Source of the DNA: Psychromonas sp. SA13A
Lineage (GTDB): Bacteria > Pseudomonadota > Gammaproteobacteria > Enterobacterales > Psychromonadaceae
NCBI RefSeq assembly: GCF_011378715.1
Contig: NZ_WTKU01000016.1
Coordinates: 31,745 to 95,744, forward strand
Direction: 5' to 3'
Length of the DNA: 64,000 nucleotides
Shown one piece after another: positions 40,621-52,200 of the stretch; position 1 is the stretch's first letter; every line of letters begins with the position of its first letter. Under the pieces are notes generated by a model. The model saw only the letters and a program-made list of their open reading frames with translations. It was not told where the DNA came from and did not search any database. The position numbers and the translations under genes are program-made.

Positions 40621-41961
40621 ATGGCCCAGTTCTTCAAAGCATCGCGCACAAACAAGCAAAATAACAAAGTAATTAAACATTGTCAGATTGATAAACTCGA
40701 TCATCAAGGTCGAGGCATGTTATTTCATCAAAACAAACCTCTGTTTGTAGCAGGTGGATTGATCGGGGAAGTATTAGATGTTTCCATTGAGGAAGATAAA
40801 AAGCGTTATAAAAAAGCGACTATTCTCAACATACATAAAGCCAGTGAACTGCGTATAAACCCGCATTGTGAACACTATCAAGAATGTGGCGGTTGTCACT
40901 TACAACATATTGAGCAAAATGCTCAGATAGAGATAAAACAGCAAGGTGTATTAAGCTTATTTGAACGTTTTGCTAAATATAAACCAGAACAATTAGAAGA
41001 AACTTTGCAATCGGATGCCTGGGCCTATCGCCGTTGTGCGCGTTTTGGTGTGCTCTTTGATAAAAAAACTAAAAAAGTACAAATGGGGTTTCGTCGTTCG
41101 AAAAGTAGTGAACTGATTAATCAACAAATTTGTCCGGTATTAAAACCTGCATTGTCGCAATTAATTTTACCCATTAAAGCCCTGTTAAATCAATTACAAG
41201 GTAAAGCGGCGCTTGGTCATGTTGAGTTAGTAGAAGCAGAAAATACGGTGGCGGTTTTATTGCGCCATCTTAAACCGCTTTCTGAACAAGATGTACAATT
41301 GATTATCGCTTTCTCTGAACAACATCAATTACAGTTTTATGCTCAAAGCAGCCCAACTAAAATCACATGCTTAACGACTGAGCAACAATTATGTTACTCA
41401 TTACCAGAGCAAGATTGCCAGTTTGGATTTAACGTTGATGATTTTCTGCAAGTAAATGCCGTGGTTAACGAAAAAATGGTCAAGCAAGCAATGAATTGGC
41501 TTGCATTAAAAGAAACTGATCAGGTATTGGATTTATTTTGTGGGTTGGGTAACTTCACGCTACCTATTGCAAAAATTGCTAAACAAGTGGTTGGAGTGGA
41601 AGGTATTCAAAAAATGGTTGACCGTGCCACCGATAACGCCAAACATTGCCAAATAAATAATGCGCAATTTTATCAAGCTGACTTAAGTGACCTGAACGCG
41701 TTAAATGCACAATGGTCAAAGCAAGATTATAACAAAGTATTGTTAGATCCTGCGCGAGCAGGTGCTGCGGAATGCATGGAGTTTGTCGCCAATAAAAAAC
41801 CTACGCATATTGTCTATGTTTCCTGTGATCCGGTGACTTTAGCGAGGGATAGCCAGTTGCTTTTAGATCAGGGCTATAAACTCGATAAATTAGGCTTAAT
41901 CGATATGTTCCCACAAACTGCACATGTCGAATCGATGGCATTATTTATCAAAAATAAGTAA
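40621..41961 (+). CDS. rlmD: 23S rRNA (uracil-1939-C5)-methyltransferase RlmD
   Basis: SAM-dependent methyltransferase with an iron-sulfur cluster. A TRAM domain (KLDHQGRGMLF) is followed by cluster cysteines C83, C89 and C92 plus one in QQICPVL, then the Rossmann domain with DLFCGLGNFTLP, LDPARAGA, and the catalytic Cys motif VYVSCDPVTLARD. 446 residues against 433 in E. coli. It starts 115 bases from barA in the opposite direction and is followed by relA after 210 bases. Confidence 0.96.
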   Translation: MAQFFKASRTNKQNNKVIKHCQIDKLDHQGRGMLFHQNKPLFVAGGLIGEVLDVSIEEDKKRYKKATILNIHKASELRINPHCEHYQECGGCHLQHIEQNAQIEIKQQGVLSLFERFAKYKPEQLEETLQSDAWAYRRCARFGVLFDKKTKKVQMGFRRSKSSELINQQICPVLKPALSQLILPIKALLNQLQGKAALGHVELVEAENTVAVLLRHLKPLSEQDVQLIIAFSEQHQLQFYAQSSPTKITCLTTEQQLCYSLPEQDCQFGFNVDDFLQVNAVVNEKMVKQAMNWLALKETDQVLDLFCGLGNFTLPIAKIAKQVVGVEGIQKMVDRATDNAKHCQINNAQFYQADLSDLNALNAQWSKQDYNKVLLDPARAGAAECMEFVANKKPTHIVYVSCDPVTLARDSQLLLDQGYKLDKLGLIDMFPQTAHVESMALFIKNK

Positions 41962-42171
41962 TATTTACAGGGTAATAAAGTTTTGAATCAAATGAGAGCA
42001 GAAGATTCAGTCTCTTTATCATTGAGTATGTTTTAGTATTATTAGATTCTACTGAGGCCGCATTAAAATTAGTATTTAAAGTCTCAGTTTTCAAGGAACA
42101 TGTTAACAGTGTTTTAGCTATTCATTGGTTGCTTGTAATCGAAAGATACAGTTGATTTTTTGGAGTATTAG

Positions 42172-44385
42172 ATGGTTTCAGTTCGTGATACACACTTTTA
42201 CCAAAGTGCATTAAATGACCCTGAGAAATGGGTGACAACCTTTGGTTTAAGTAAACAAGATCAAAATAATTTATTTGATAATTATAATAAAGTCAGTGAA
42301 TTATGTGACTCTGAACAGCAAATCGTTGCTTTGCAGCTTGGCTGTGAAATGGTTGAAATATTGGTCACTCTAAACATGGACATGGATACTTTAAATGCAG
42401 CATTAATCTTTCCTCTACTAGCTCAAGATGTTTTAAGCACTGAAAAAGTGGATGAATTGTGGCCAAAGCGCATTGCTAAATTAGCAAAGGGTGCGATGGA
42501 AATGGAAGGTATCCGCGCTTTACAAGATAGAGGTGGCAAAAAAAGTGCTGAGTCTCAAGTTGATAACTTGCGTCATATGTTATTAGCGATGGTAGAAGAT
42601 GTTCGTGCAGTAGTGATTAAACTTGCTGAACGTATTTGTTATTTGCGCCAGGTTAAAATTGCTGATGAAGAAACAAAAGTACAACTTGCTCACGAAATAT
42701 CAACTATTTACGCTCCTTTAGCAAATCGTTTAGGAATAGGGCAGTTGAAATGGGAACTTGAAGATCTCTCTTTCCGTTACCTACAAGCTGAAACCTATAA
42801 AAATATTGCTAAACAGCTTGATGAAAAACGTATCGACCGTGAAAACTATATTCAAGATTTTGTTGAAACCGTTAAATCTTCATTACAAGAGATGAACATA
42901 ACGGGGACAGCTTATGGGCGACCTAAGCATATCTACAGTATTTACCGAAAAATGCAGAAAAAAGACCTTAAGTTTGATGAATTATATGATGTCAGGGCTG
43001 TACGAGTTGTGGTCGATAAACTGCAGGATTGTTATGCCGCATTAGGCGCTATTCATACTAAATGGCGACATATTCCCCGTGAATTTGACGATTATATTGC
43101 TAACCCTAAGCCTAATGGTTACCAATCTATCCATACGGTTGTTTTAGGCAATAGCGGTAAGCCTGTTGAGGTACAAATACGTACCCAACAAATGCATGAA
43201 GACTCTGAAATGGGGGTTGCCGCGCATTGGAAATACAAAGAAGGCAGTGCTGGTGGAAAATCAGCAAGTAATTACGAAGAAAAAATAGCCTGGTTGCGTA
43301 AACTCTTAGCATGGCAAGAGGATATGAGTGACGGTGATGATTTAGTTGAGGAAATTCGAAGTCAGGTCTTTGATGACCGTGTGTACGTATTTACACCAAA
43401 AGGTGAAGTGATTGATATGCCTGCGGGCTCGACGCCACTCGATTTCGCTTATTATATTCACAGTCAAATTGGACATCGTTGTATCGGTGCGAAAATTGCC
43501 AATCATATTGTGCCATTTACTTACCAATTAAAAACCGGTGACCAAGTTGAAATTCTTACCCAAAAAGAAGCCAACCCAAGTAGAGATTGGTTAAATCCAC
43601 AGCTTGGTTATATTAACGCACCACGTGCTCGCCATAAAGTAGCGACTTGGTTTAGAAAGCAGGATCGAGATAAAAATATCATTGCAGGACGTGAGTTGTT
43701 AGAAGTTGAATTGGTTAAGATCAATTTAAAGCTGGCCGATATCACACCTGCGATCTCACGCTTTAACGTGGGTACAGCTGATGATATTTATGCGGGTATT
43801 GGTAATGGTGATTTACGTATTAATCAATTGGTACATTTTTTAGATGGCTTTTATCATCAAAAAACCCTAGAGCAACAAGATGCTGCCGCGTTATTAGAGT
43901 TACAAAACCGCAAGACACAAGTTGCCCCTAAAAATACCGGCAAAGATATCATTATTGATGGTGTGGGTAACTTAATGCATAACATTGCAAGGTGTTGCCA
44001 ACCTGTACCTGGCGAGGAAATTGTCGGTTATATAACGCAAGGGCGTGGTATTTCTATTCACAAAAGTAACTGTGAGCAATTAGCTGACCTAGAAGAAGCG
44101 CATCCAGAGCGTATTATTAGTGCCAATTGGGGCGATTCACAGTCATCAGGCTATACGCTAACGCTGCGCTTAATTGCAGACGATAGAAACGGGTTGTTAA
44201 AAGATATCACCACGGTACTATCCAATGAAAAGGTAAATTTATTGGGTGTACACAGCCAAACTAACACTAAAACATTAACCGCTATTATTGACCTGTCTTT
44301 AGAGGTGCAAAATAATAAAGAGATTAATAAATTATTAGTGAAGTTAAAGCAGCTTAAAGATGTATCAGACGCCCATCGTTTATAA
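42172..44385 (+). CDS. relA: GTP pyrophosphokinase RelA
   Basis: Ribosome-associated (p)ppGpp synthetase of the stringent response. 737 residues against 744 in E. coli. The N-terminal hydrolase-like region lacks the HD metal motif (it reads LNAALIFPLLAQDV where active enzymes have HD), so it is a synthase-only enzyme. The synthetase domain (YDVRAVRVVVD, NPKPNGYQSIHT), a TGS domain (VYVFTPKGEVIDMPAGSTPLDFAY), a zinc-finger/helical region with ARCCQPVPG and a C-terminal ACT domain follow. Order barA/rlmD-relA is conserved. Confidence 0.97.
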   Translation: MVSVRDTHFYQSALNDPEKWVTTFGLSKQDQNNLFDNYNKVSELCDSEQQIVALQLGCEMVEILVTLNMDMDTLNAALIFPLLAQDVLSTEKVDELWPKRIAKLAKGAMEMEGIRALQDRGGKKSAESQVDNLRHMLLAMVEDVRAVVIKLAERICYLRQVKIADEETKVQLAHEISTIYAPLANRLGIGQLKWELEDLSFRYLQAETYKNIAKQLDEKRIDRENYIQDFVETVKSSLQEMNITGTAYGRPKHIYSIYRKMQKKDLKFDELYDVRAVRVVVDKLQDCYAALGAIHTKWRHIPREFDDYIANPKPNGYQSIHTVVLGNSGKPVEVQIRTQQMHEDSEMGVAAHWKYKEGSAGGKSASNYEEKIAWLRKLLAWQEDMSDGDDLVEEIRSQVFDDRVYVFTPKGEVIDMPAGSTPLDFAYYIHSQIGHRCIGAKIANHIVPFTYQLKTGDQVEILTQKEANPSRDWLNPQLGYINAPRARHKVATWFRKQDRDKNIIAGRELLEVELVKINLKLADITPAISRFNVGTADDIYAGIGNGDLRINQLVHFLDGFYHQKTLEQQDAAALLELQNRKTQVAPKNTGKDIIIDGVGNLMHNIARCCQPVPGEEIVGYITQGRGISIHKSNCEQLADLEEAHPERIISANWGDSQSSGYTLTLRLIADDRNGLLKDITTVLSNEKVNLLGVHSQTNTKTLTAIIDLSLEVQNNKEINKLLVKLKQLKDVSDAHRL

Positions 44386-44421
44386 TGTAAATGGTTAACA
44401 TGGGAAGTCTGGTGTTTACTG

Positions 44422-44459
44422 TTACCTCATGATCTTCAGGAAAGGCCATCATGAGGTAA
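44422..44459. other. Perfect 12-bp inverted repeat after relA, no T-run
   Basis: TTACCTCATGAT and ATCATGAGGTAA, separated by 14 bases, starting 37 bases after the relA stop. The stem is strong but is not followed by Ts on either strand, so it is either an unusual terminator, an mRNA 3'-end stabiliser, or a protein-binding site. Confidence 0.7.
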
Positions 44460-44682
44460 TAAGCTTAAAGTGACGCTTAAAATTGCTGAAGAAAGAGCCC
44501 TCTTAAGCACTAAACTAACTCGACGAGCGCAGACGAGATAAATGCAGCTACTAGTTAAATGATCAATGCAGATCAGAATTATTGAAAGTAATCTCTATAA
44601 CATCGTGTATTAATGTGCCAATGAGGAGGCTTCACATTACCAATACAATAATGGTAGCTCTTGATATAAATAGACACTTGGC

Positions 44683-46917
44683 TTAAATAAAATCAATCGG
44701 ATCAACATCAATTGACCAACGTACCTTTCGCCCCTCGGGTATTTTTTCAAAATGGGCTAATGCAATATTTAATGTTTTAGTCACCAAAACTCTTTGTTCA
44801 CTTTGTATCAGTAATTGAAAACGATACTTTCCTGCTCGCCTTTCCATTGACGCAGCTATCGGACCTAATATCAACAAACGGTCACTGACCTTATTATTCA
44901 GTGCAATCTGATTCAATGTTTGTTTACAGAGCGTTAAAAAGTTCTCTGCCTGTGTTGCATTTAATGATTCAGCTCTAATCAACGCTTGATATGAAAATGG
45001 CGGTAACTGTGCCATTTTTCGTTCTTGTAAAGCGCTGCGAGAAAAGTGACCATAACCATTATTCACTAACTCCTGTAATAGGTTATGTTCAGGGTGAAAA
45101 GTCTGTAATACGACTTGCCCTTTTTTCTCTGCCCGGCCTGCTCGACCTGCTACTTGCGTAAATAACTGGCCAAGCCTTTCACTCGCTCTAAAATCATTAC
45201 TAAACAGAGCTCCATCGACATCTACCAATGCCACTAACGTAACATCTGGAAAATGATGTCCTTTGGCCAGCATTTGAGTACCCAGTAATATTTTATATTT
45301 CCCACTGTTAATATCGTTGAGATATTCGTTAAAGCTATCTTTTTTACGCGTATTATCGCGATCAATTCTTACTGTTTTATGATCTGGAAATAACTGCGTT
45401 AATGTTTCTTCCAGTTGCTCTGTCCCTACACCGGTAGAGTGCAAATTGGTAGAGCCACAATCATGGCATTGTTCGGGTACTGGATGTGTCGCCATACAGT
45501 GATGACAATGTAGATAGTTTGCACTTTTATGATAAGTGTAAAAAGCATCACAACGCTCACATTTTGCCAACCACCCACATTCATGACACATTAAAACAGG
45601 AGCGTAACCACGACGATTTAAAAATAAAATAACCTGATTGTTTTTATCAAGATGTTGCTGCATCAGATCGATTAATTGTGGTGATAACCCTGATTTAAGC
45701 GGTAAACCGGTCAGATTAATTAAATCATTTCTAGGTGGAGTTGCATTGCCTGCGCGATGTGTCAAAAACAGATGGTGGTAACGCCCTGATAACGCATTAT
45801 TAAGTGATTCAAAAGCAGGAGTCGCCGACCCGAGTATAATAGGAATATTTTCTTGAGAGGCGCGTTTTATCGCAAAATCTCGAGCGTGATAACGAAAGCT
45901 ATCTTGTTGTTTAAAAGAGGCATCATGTTCTTCATCTAAAATAATTAACCCAAGGTTTTTAAAATCACTAAAAATGGCACTTCGAGTCCCAATCACAATC
46001 GCAGCACTACCTTGCTTAGCGTGCAGCCAAGTTTCTAGTTGCTGCTGTTCGTTTAATGCGGAATGTTTCAAATAGATGGGGACATTAAAGCGCGCTTTGA
46101 AGCGTTTAATAGTCTGTGGTGTTAAGCCAATTTCTGGCACAATAATTAATGCTTGTTGACCTTTTTCTAAGACCGCTTTCAATATATTAAGGTAAACTTC
46201 TGTTTTGCCACTGCCAGTGATCCCTTCTAACAAATAGCATTTAAATTTGTTTAATTGTTGCGTCACACTGGTGATCGCAATCGCTTGTTCAGTGCTTAAC
46301 TGAGGTTTTTGCTGTAGCTCTCGTAATGATTCTGCCCACTCAATATTGCTGGCAGGGATTTCTTCATATCGTGTGACCAGTTGCTTTTCTTGTAGGCTAT
46401 TTAATGTCGCTCGGCTGACATTGTTCTCTTTTAATTGGTCATAACTGAGTGCTGATACTTGTAATAGTTGTGCGGCTTGATATTGCTTTTTTGCTCTTGT
46501 TAGCTGGCTAATATCACTATTACCTTGTTTCAATTTCCAATATTCTTGCGCTTTAAAGGTGGCGGGTTTTCCTTTGCGTAATAAAGTAGGGATTGCTTGT
46601 TGGAATACATCGCCAAAAGGGTGCTGATAATAGACTGCTGCCCAATTTAATAACTTATATAAGCTATCACTTAATAGTGCTTGTTGATCCAATAACTGTG
46701 AGATGGATTTTAATTTTTCGATAGCAAAGTCAGATTGCGCAGGTGTCGCAGTGATCACGCCCACTTGTTTCCGATGACCACCACCGAAAGGTACTATCAC
46801 ACGACTGCCAATTAATGAGGTGAGGTCCTCTGGGTAGAGGTAGGCTGGAAGTAAGTAATCAAATTGCTTATGTAAAGGAATTGCCAGTGCCACTCTGCAA
46901 ATTATTAATTGAGTCAT
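44683..46917 (-). CDS. priA: Primosomal protein N' (PriA helicase)
   Basis: Superfamily 2 helicase that restarts collapsed replication forks by loading the primosome. 744 residues against 732. It shows the N-terminal 3'-DNA-binding domain, Walker A GITGSGKTEVY, Walker B LDEEHD, GSATPAFESL, and an inserted zinc-binding region with eight cysteines from CHECGWLAKCERC to CHDCGS. The C-terminal helicase motif VAGRAGRAEKKGQV is intact. It is divergent from rpmE with a 400-base gap, the usual arrangement. Confidence 0.97.
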   Translation of the reverse strand: MTQLIICRVALAIPLHKQFDYLLPAYLYPEDLTSLIGSRVIVPFGGGHRKQVGVITATPAQSDFAIEKLKSISQLLDQQALLSDSLYKLLNWAAVYYQHPFGDVFQQAIPTLLRKGKPATFKAQEYWKLKQGNSDISQLTRAKKQYQAAQLLQVSALSYDQLKENNVSRATLNSLQEKQLVTRYEEIPASNIEWAESLRELQQKPQLSTEQAIAITSVTQQLNKFKCYLLEGITGSGKTEVYLNILKAVLEKGQQALIIVPEIGLTPQTIKRFKARFNVPIYLKHSALNEQQQLETWLHAKQGSAAIVIGTRSAIFSDFKNLGLIILDEEHDASFKQQDSFRYHARDFAIKRASQENIPIILGSATPAFESLNNALSGRYHHLFLTHRAGNATPPRNDLINLTGLPLKSGLSPQLIDLMQQHLDKNNQVILFLNRRGYAPVLMCHECGWLAKCERCDAFYTYHKSANYLHCHHCMATHPVPEQCHDCGSTNLHSTGVGTEQLEETLTQLFPDHKTVRIDRDNTRKKDSFNEYLNDINSGKYKILLGTQMLAKGHHFPDVTLVALVDVDGALFSNDFRASERLGQLFTQVAGRAGRAEKKGQVVLQTFHPEHNLLQELVNNGYGHFSRSALQERKMAQLPPFSYQALIRAESLNATQAENFLTLCKQTLNQIALNNKVSDRLLILGPIAASMERRAGKYRFQLLIQSEQRVLVTKTLNIALAHFEKIPEGRKVRWSIDVDPIDFI

Positions 46918-47188
46918 AGAAGATCTGTTTTAAGTGAATACATAATTAGGATTAAACATTGTAACCTGTTTACGAGAAGGGTTCTGTTTAAGTATTCTAA
47001 ATTAATCAATTTATACTTATCTACATTTTATTTTTATACCTATAATCTATGCTTCTCGTTTATACCTACCATGTACTCTCCTAAGGGCTTGATGGTTTTG
47101 TATCTGCATGATAATAATAAGAAAATAATGAATGTCATTAAGCTTTTTTAATGCTGGGAATAAAGTTGTTATTTTTGGTTATTTTAAG
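46918..47188. other. AT-rich spacer between priA and rpmE
   Basis: An open frame of 80 codons here (46909-47151) overlaps the priA start and encodes a low-complexity, Phe/Tyr/Leu-rich sequence with no recognisable domain, so I do not call it a gene. The spacer must carry the priA promoter. Confidence 0.5.
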
Positions 47189-47216
47189 TTGTACTTTTAT
47201 TATCCATTACTATACA
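47189..47216 (+). promoter_or_regulatory. Predicted promoter of rpmE
   Basis: -35 TTGTAC, 16-base spacer, -10 TATACA, about 100 bases before the rpmE start. A moderate match by eye. Confidence 0.5.
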
Positions 47217-47317
47217 ATCCGCAACCTGAAATTTAATGAAAATACGTGTGGTACTTTGTTGAGTGAAATAATTCATTCAAGCTGAGCAGCGACACGGCCT
47301 AAATAGAGGTTTTCCCA

Positions 47318-47533
47318 ATGAGAAAAGAAATTCACCCAGAATACAAATTAGTTACTGCTACTTGTTCATGTGGTAACGTTATTAAAGTTGGTTCTACGCT
47401 TGGTAAAGAAGAGTTAACTTTAGATATTTGTTCAGCTTGTCACCCATTCTACACTGGTACTCAACGCGTTGTTGATACTGGCGGTCGTATTGACAAGTTC
47501 AAAAAACGTTTCGGTGCTTTATCTTCTAAATAA
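47318..47533 (+). CDS. rpmE: 50S ribosomal protein L31 (zinc-binding type)
   Basis: A 71-residue protein of the bridge between the ribosomal subunits. The four zinc-binding residues appear in CSC and CSAC, so this is the zinc-containing paralogue rather than the Zur-regulated zinc-free type. It starts [10 protein letters not shown] with AGAGG upstream, and a terminator follows. Confidence 0.97.
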   Translation: MRKEIHPEYKLVTATCSCGNVIKVGSTLGKEELTLDICSACHPFYTGTQRVVDTGGRIDKFKKRFGALSSK

Positions 47534-47551
47534 GATAACTACCACGTTTTT

Positions 47552-47577
47552 AAAAAGCACCTTAGGGTGCTTTTTTT
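47552..47577 (+). terminator. Intrinsic terminator after rpmE
   Basis: Stem AAAAAGCACC with GGTGCTTTTT and a TTAG loop, followed by Ts. Confidence 0.9.
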
Positions 47578-47763
47578 GTATCTGTAAACCTGAAATTTAC
47601 TTTTTTTCTAAAAATTGCCTTCCAATACAACCTTACCCTGTTTGAGCTGCTACAATACTGCTAATTAGCTCTGTGATTTTGGTTAAAATTTGACTATCAT
47701 CACACTTTTATTTTTATGCTTATCTTTTATAAGCAATTTAGCCTATTCGAATGGAATTTATAG

Positions 47764-49005
47764 ATGTCAGATTTTCGCCAGCAAGCCCTTGATTACCACG
47801 CTTTTCCTAAACCAGGAAAAATTAGCGTAGAGCTTACAACTTCAGCTGAAACAGCTGAAGATTTATCATTAGCATATAGTCCAGGTGTTGCCGAGCCGGT
47901 GAGAGAGATTGCGGCTAACCCTGATGATGTTTATAAATATACAGCTAAAGGTAATTTAGTTGCTGTGATCACTAATGGTACTGCTATTTTAGGTCTAGGT
48001 AATTTAGGCCCGTTAGCTTCAAAGCCTGTAATGGAAGGTAAAGCATTACTCTTTAAACGCTTTGCGAACCTTGATGCGGTTGATATTGAAGTAAAGCATC
48101 GCACACCAGAAGAGTTTATTAATACTGTCGCTAATATCGCAGATACCTTTGGTGGTATTAACCTTGAAGATATTAAAGCACCTGAGTGTTTTGAAATTGA
48201 AAAAGAGCTAAAGCAACGCTGTAATATTCCTGTTTTCCACGATGACCAGCACGGTACTGCAATTGTAACTGCAGCTGCAATGATCAATGCGTTAGACATT
48301 CAAGGTAAAAAAATTGAAGAGTCGAAAATTGTCTGTATGGGCGCTGGCGCAGCAGCCATTGCTTGTATGGAATTATTGATTAAATGTGGCGCATTGCGTG
48401 AAAAGATTTACATGTTGGATCGTAAAGGGGTTATCCATACTCGTCGTGACGATATCAATGAATATAAACAACGTTTTGCCAATAATACTGACCAACGCAC
48501 TTTGCAAGATGTTATTTGTGGTGCAGACGTATTTGTGGGCGTATCTGGCCCGAATGTATTAGGTGCTGACGATGTTAAACTAATGGCTCCGAATCCAGTT
48601 ATTTTTGCTTGCTCAAATCCAGATCCTGAGATTAACCCTGATTTAGCACACTCAGTACGTGATGATTTAATCATGGCGACAGGACGCAGTGATTATCCTA
48701 ACCAAGTTAATAATGTACTTTGTTTTCCATTCATCTTCCGTGGTGCTTTAGATGTTCGTGCAACGGATATCAATGATGAAATGAAAGTCGCTGCTGTTAA
48801 TGCAATTCGTGCGATTGCAAAACTGCCAGTACCAGAGTCTGTACTTAAAGCAAGTGGTTATGAATCACTCGATTTTGGTAAAAATTATATTATTCCTAAA
48901 CCTATGGATCCTCGTCTATTGAAAAGTGTTGCTGGTGCTGTTGCACGTGCTGCTATCGCAACGGGTGTCGCACAAATCGAACTTCCTGAAGATTATATGC
49001 TTTAA
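47764..49005 (+). CDS. Malic enzyme (oxaloacetate-decarboxylating), short form
   Basis: Converts malate to pyruvate and CO2 with NAD or NADP. The 413 residues correspond only to the malic-enzyme part of MaeB-type proteins: AYSPGVAEPV, ITNGTAILGLGNLG, the metal-binding DIKAPECFEIE and VFHDDQHGTA, and the Rossmann motif GAGAAAIACMELL. The phosphotransacetylase-like C-terminal half found in E. coli MaeB (759 residues) is absent. The coenzyme cannot be told safely. It lies directly before the giant carboxylase gene, separated by 225 bases; both consume or supply C3 and C4 acid intermediates, but a functional link is only an inference. Confidence 0.92.
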   Translation: MSDFRQQALDYHAFPKPGKISVELTTSAETAEDLSLAYSPGVAEPVREIAANPDDVYKYTAKGNLVAVITNGTAILGLGNLGPLASKPVMEGKALLFKRFANLDAVDIEVKHRTPEEFINTVANIADTFGGINLEDIKAPECFEIEKELKQRCNIPVFHDDQHGTAIVTAAAMINALDIQGKKIEESKIVCMGAGAAAIACMELLIKCGALREKIYMLDRKGVIHTRRDDINEYKQRFANNTDQRTLQDVICGADVFVGVSGPNVLGADDVKLMAPNPVIFACSNPDPEINPDLAHSVRDDLIMATGRSDYPNQVNNVLCFPFIFRGALDVRATDINDEMKVAAVNAIRAIAKLPVPESVLKASGYESLDFGKNYIIPKPMDPRLLKSVAGAVARAAIATGVAQIELPEDYML

Positions 49006-49230
49006 GCTTGACTTCACAACTTGACATAACGATTCCTATTTTGTTGTTTTTTTACACCCAATAGAAGAGAATAGTTATATATTCAAGCTAATATCTAGCT
49101 CAAGCTTCACAATATGCAACTTATTCGCAAATGATTTATATTGATTAGAGTTCAATAGTGGAATCAAATGCTAATAAGTTGTAAATTACGACATTTATTT
49201 TTTCCATCACTTTCTTGTAAGGGTAATTAT

Positions 49231-52200
49231 ATGACAGGAAAACCTTCATCTTCTCAGTTTGAAGTGAATAATATTGCAGATCCGCTATTTATTCATGCTG
49301 AGCAAATCGCAAAAGACTTTTCTCTATTTCCAGATAATTCATTACCGTCAAATACAGATGGTGTAGAAGGTCTTATTGATAAGCAGCGTATTAAATCAAA
49401 TCTGGCTACTATCAAAAAATTGGATGTTGATGCTTATATTGCACGTACGGTAACACCGGCTGAGAGTAATAAGCGACCTGGTTCAAAAACTATTATTGAA
49501 GGGTTTAACGGTAAAATCATTACCGAACAACTAAACGGAGCCTTTTATTCTGCAGAAATGGAATTGGACTTTGGCGGTTACAGCCGTCGTATTGGTTTAA
49601 TTGCACAGGAGCGTAGTTCAAATAATGGTGCTTGGATGCCTGAACACCATCTAGCAGCAAGTAAAGCGATCCGTAAGTTTGCAGATATGTCATTACCGAT
49701 TGTGTACTTAATCGACACGCCGGGAGCTGACGCTGGAGAAGCGGCGAATAGTCAAAACCAAGCGCACAGTATTTCACAAATGATCACTGAAAGTGCCAAT
49801 GTTGATGTTCCTACTATCGGTATAGTGGTGGGTGTCGGTTATTCTGGTGGCGCTATTCCATTAGCAACGGCTAATATATTGTTATCGGTACGTGATGGTA
49901 TTTTTAATACTATTCAACCTAAAGGTTTACAAAGTATTGCGCGTAAATACAACTTGTCTTGGCAGGAATGTGCTCAGTCTGTTGGTGTATCACCAGAAGA
50001 GCTTTATGAAATGGGCTGTATCGACGGTATTGTTGATTACTCGCCTGTTGACCAAGATGAGCGTCAACACAACCTTCAGAAAGCGATTATTTCTGGTATT
50101 TTATCGATTGAGTCAAAATCAGTTGAATTTGTACGTAAGCATCCTGATATTTTAGAACATTATAACCGTAGTCTTTCGCGTTACCTTGAACCTTCAAGCA
50201 AGCTACTGGCGATAGAAAATGCAACGGATGCTCAGCTATTAGCTAAAAACCCAACGTCACATAACAATGCATTTGGTACTACTTACCGCTACATGCGTTA
50301 CTTGACGTTACGCTCTCGTATTAAAGCGATTCAAAAGAACGAATATGGCCGTTTATCTAAATTAACGGTACCAGAAGGTGATTTGAAAGCGCGTATTGAA
50401 GCAGATCGTAAGCAAGTATTCTTAAACTGGTTAGAAAACCCAGATAAGTTAATTTACGATGATAGACTGAATAAAAATTGGAAAACATTCCTACAAAAAC
50501 GTGAAGATAAAGGTGTTGAGCGTAACGTAATTACTAAACTTATCTTAGGTGAGCCAAAAGCAAACTATGATAACGCACGTAGTACATTAATGATCAACCT
50601 AACTTGGTCATTGTATAACCGTTGGAAAACCAGTGCTGAAAATAACTTTCATTCTCTAATTAAACATTTAGAAGATGAAAAAACGATGCCAATGACGGAT
50701 TCATTTCCTGAATTAGCAGAGCTTGATATCATTGATGTTGTTTCACACACTGAAACGCGTGAATGCTTCATTATACATTGTCGTCATATGCTGGTGTTTA
50801 ACGCACTTTATGACAATACAATGGGCAACTTAGCCTCTATTGCTAAAGAAGCAATGGCGACAAAAGAACTTTCTCGTCAATCGGTTTCATCATTAGTGCG
50901 TAGTTCATTAAAGACTGCACTAAACAAAGTCAGTGATGATGATTACGAGCAATTAAAAGTTACTTTTAATGCATGGTTACAATACTTCACTGAGCAGTCT
51001 GAGCGTGGTGAAATTCTTGCTAAAGTGGAAGAATGGAAGAGTATTGGTGCTCCACAAATGAACTCTAGTTTATTTGTTATTTTGACCTACTTGTTCGAAA
51101 AACTTTTACCTGAATACTACAACAGTCGTGATGACGAAAGCTCTTACAATGGTGCAATTAACCCTGTAAGAATAGGACGTCGTAAAGATTTCTGGAACCG
51201 TTTAACAATGGGTTATCAAGATCTATTGATTCAAGCTGTATTACGTTCAGAAAAAAACAAAAAGAATAATTCTCATGAAGCGATTATTCAGAAATTCTTT
51301 ACTAACTTCAAAGAGTCTCGTGCTGACTTAATGACAGCAAACCTATTAGAGTTCCCTGGTTTCCGTCTATCTGTAGAAGATGCGTTAGATAGAAACATCA
51401 AACCATGTGGATTGATCACGGGTACGGGTGAGTTTAAATTAGAAAGTGGCGAAACACAGCGTGTTGGTGTTGCTGTTTCTAATCTATCTTTCCAAGCGGG
51501 TGCTTTTGATATGGCCAGTGCAGAGAAGTTCTGTGCACTATTGGTTAAATGTGCAAAACAACATTTACCTGTTGTGGCTTTCATTAGTTCTGGTGGTATG
51601 CAAACTAAAGAAGGTGCTGCAGCACTATTCTCAATGTCAGTAGTTAATGACCGTATTACGCGTTTTATTCGTGATAATGACTTACCTATTGTTATGTTTG
51701 GTTACGGGGATTGTACTGGTGGAGCACAAGCAAGTTTTGTAACTCACCCAATGGCACAAACTTATTACCTTTCTGGTACTAATATGCCATTTGCTGGTCA
51801 AATGGTTGTACCTGCGTATTTGCCATCAACGTCTACATTATCTAACTACTTATCACGTGTACCTGGTGCTATGGATGGTTTAGTTATCAACCCATTCTCT
51901 GATGACTTGAATGACAAGTTACGTGATATTGATGAAAACATGCCAATGCCTGTTATCACTGTTGAAGAAACAATTAACCGTGCATTGTCTGGCTTTATAC
52001 CTGTCTGTGATATCGAAGAAGAGAAATTCTCTAAATCTGATCCTCGTCAGTTAATGCATCCCGTTAAAAAAGTATTAATACATGCGCGTGGTTGTACTGC
52101 TGTTAAATTGATTCGTATTGCCAAAGCTAACAATATTAATGTTGTTTTAGTGGCTTCTGACCCTGATATGACTTCTGTTCCTGCAGATATGCTAGGTGAA

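Noticed and set aside
46909..47151. 80-codon plus-strand open frame between priA and rpmE
   Set aside because: It overlaps the priA start on the other strand, has no ribosome-binding site, and has an AT-driven Phe/Tyr/Leu-rich composition with no recognisable domain.
47931..48299. 122-codon frame opposite the malic enzyme
   Set aside because: Antisense shadow of a conserved gene, without its own start signals.
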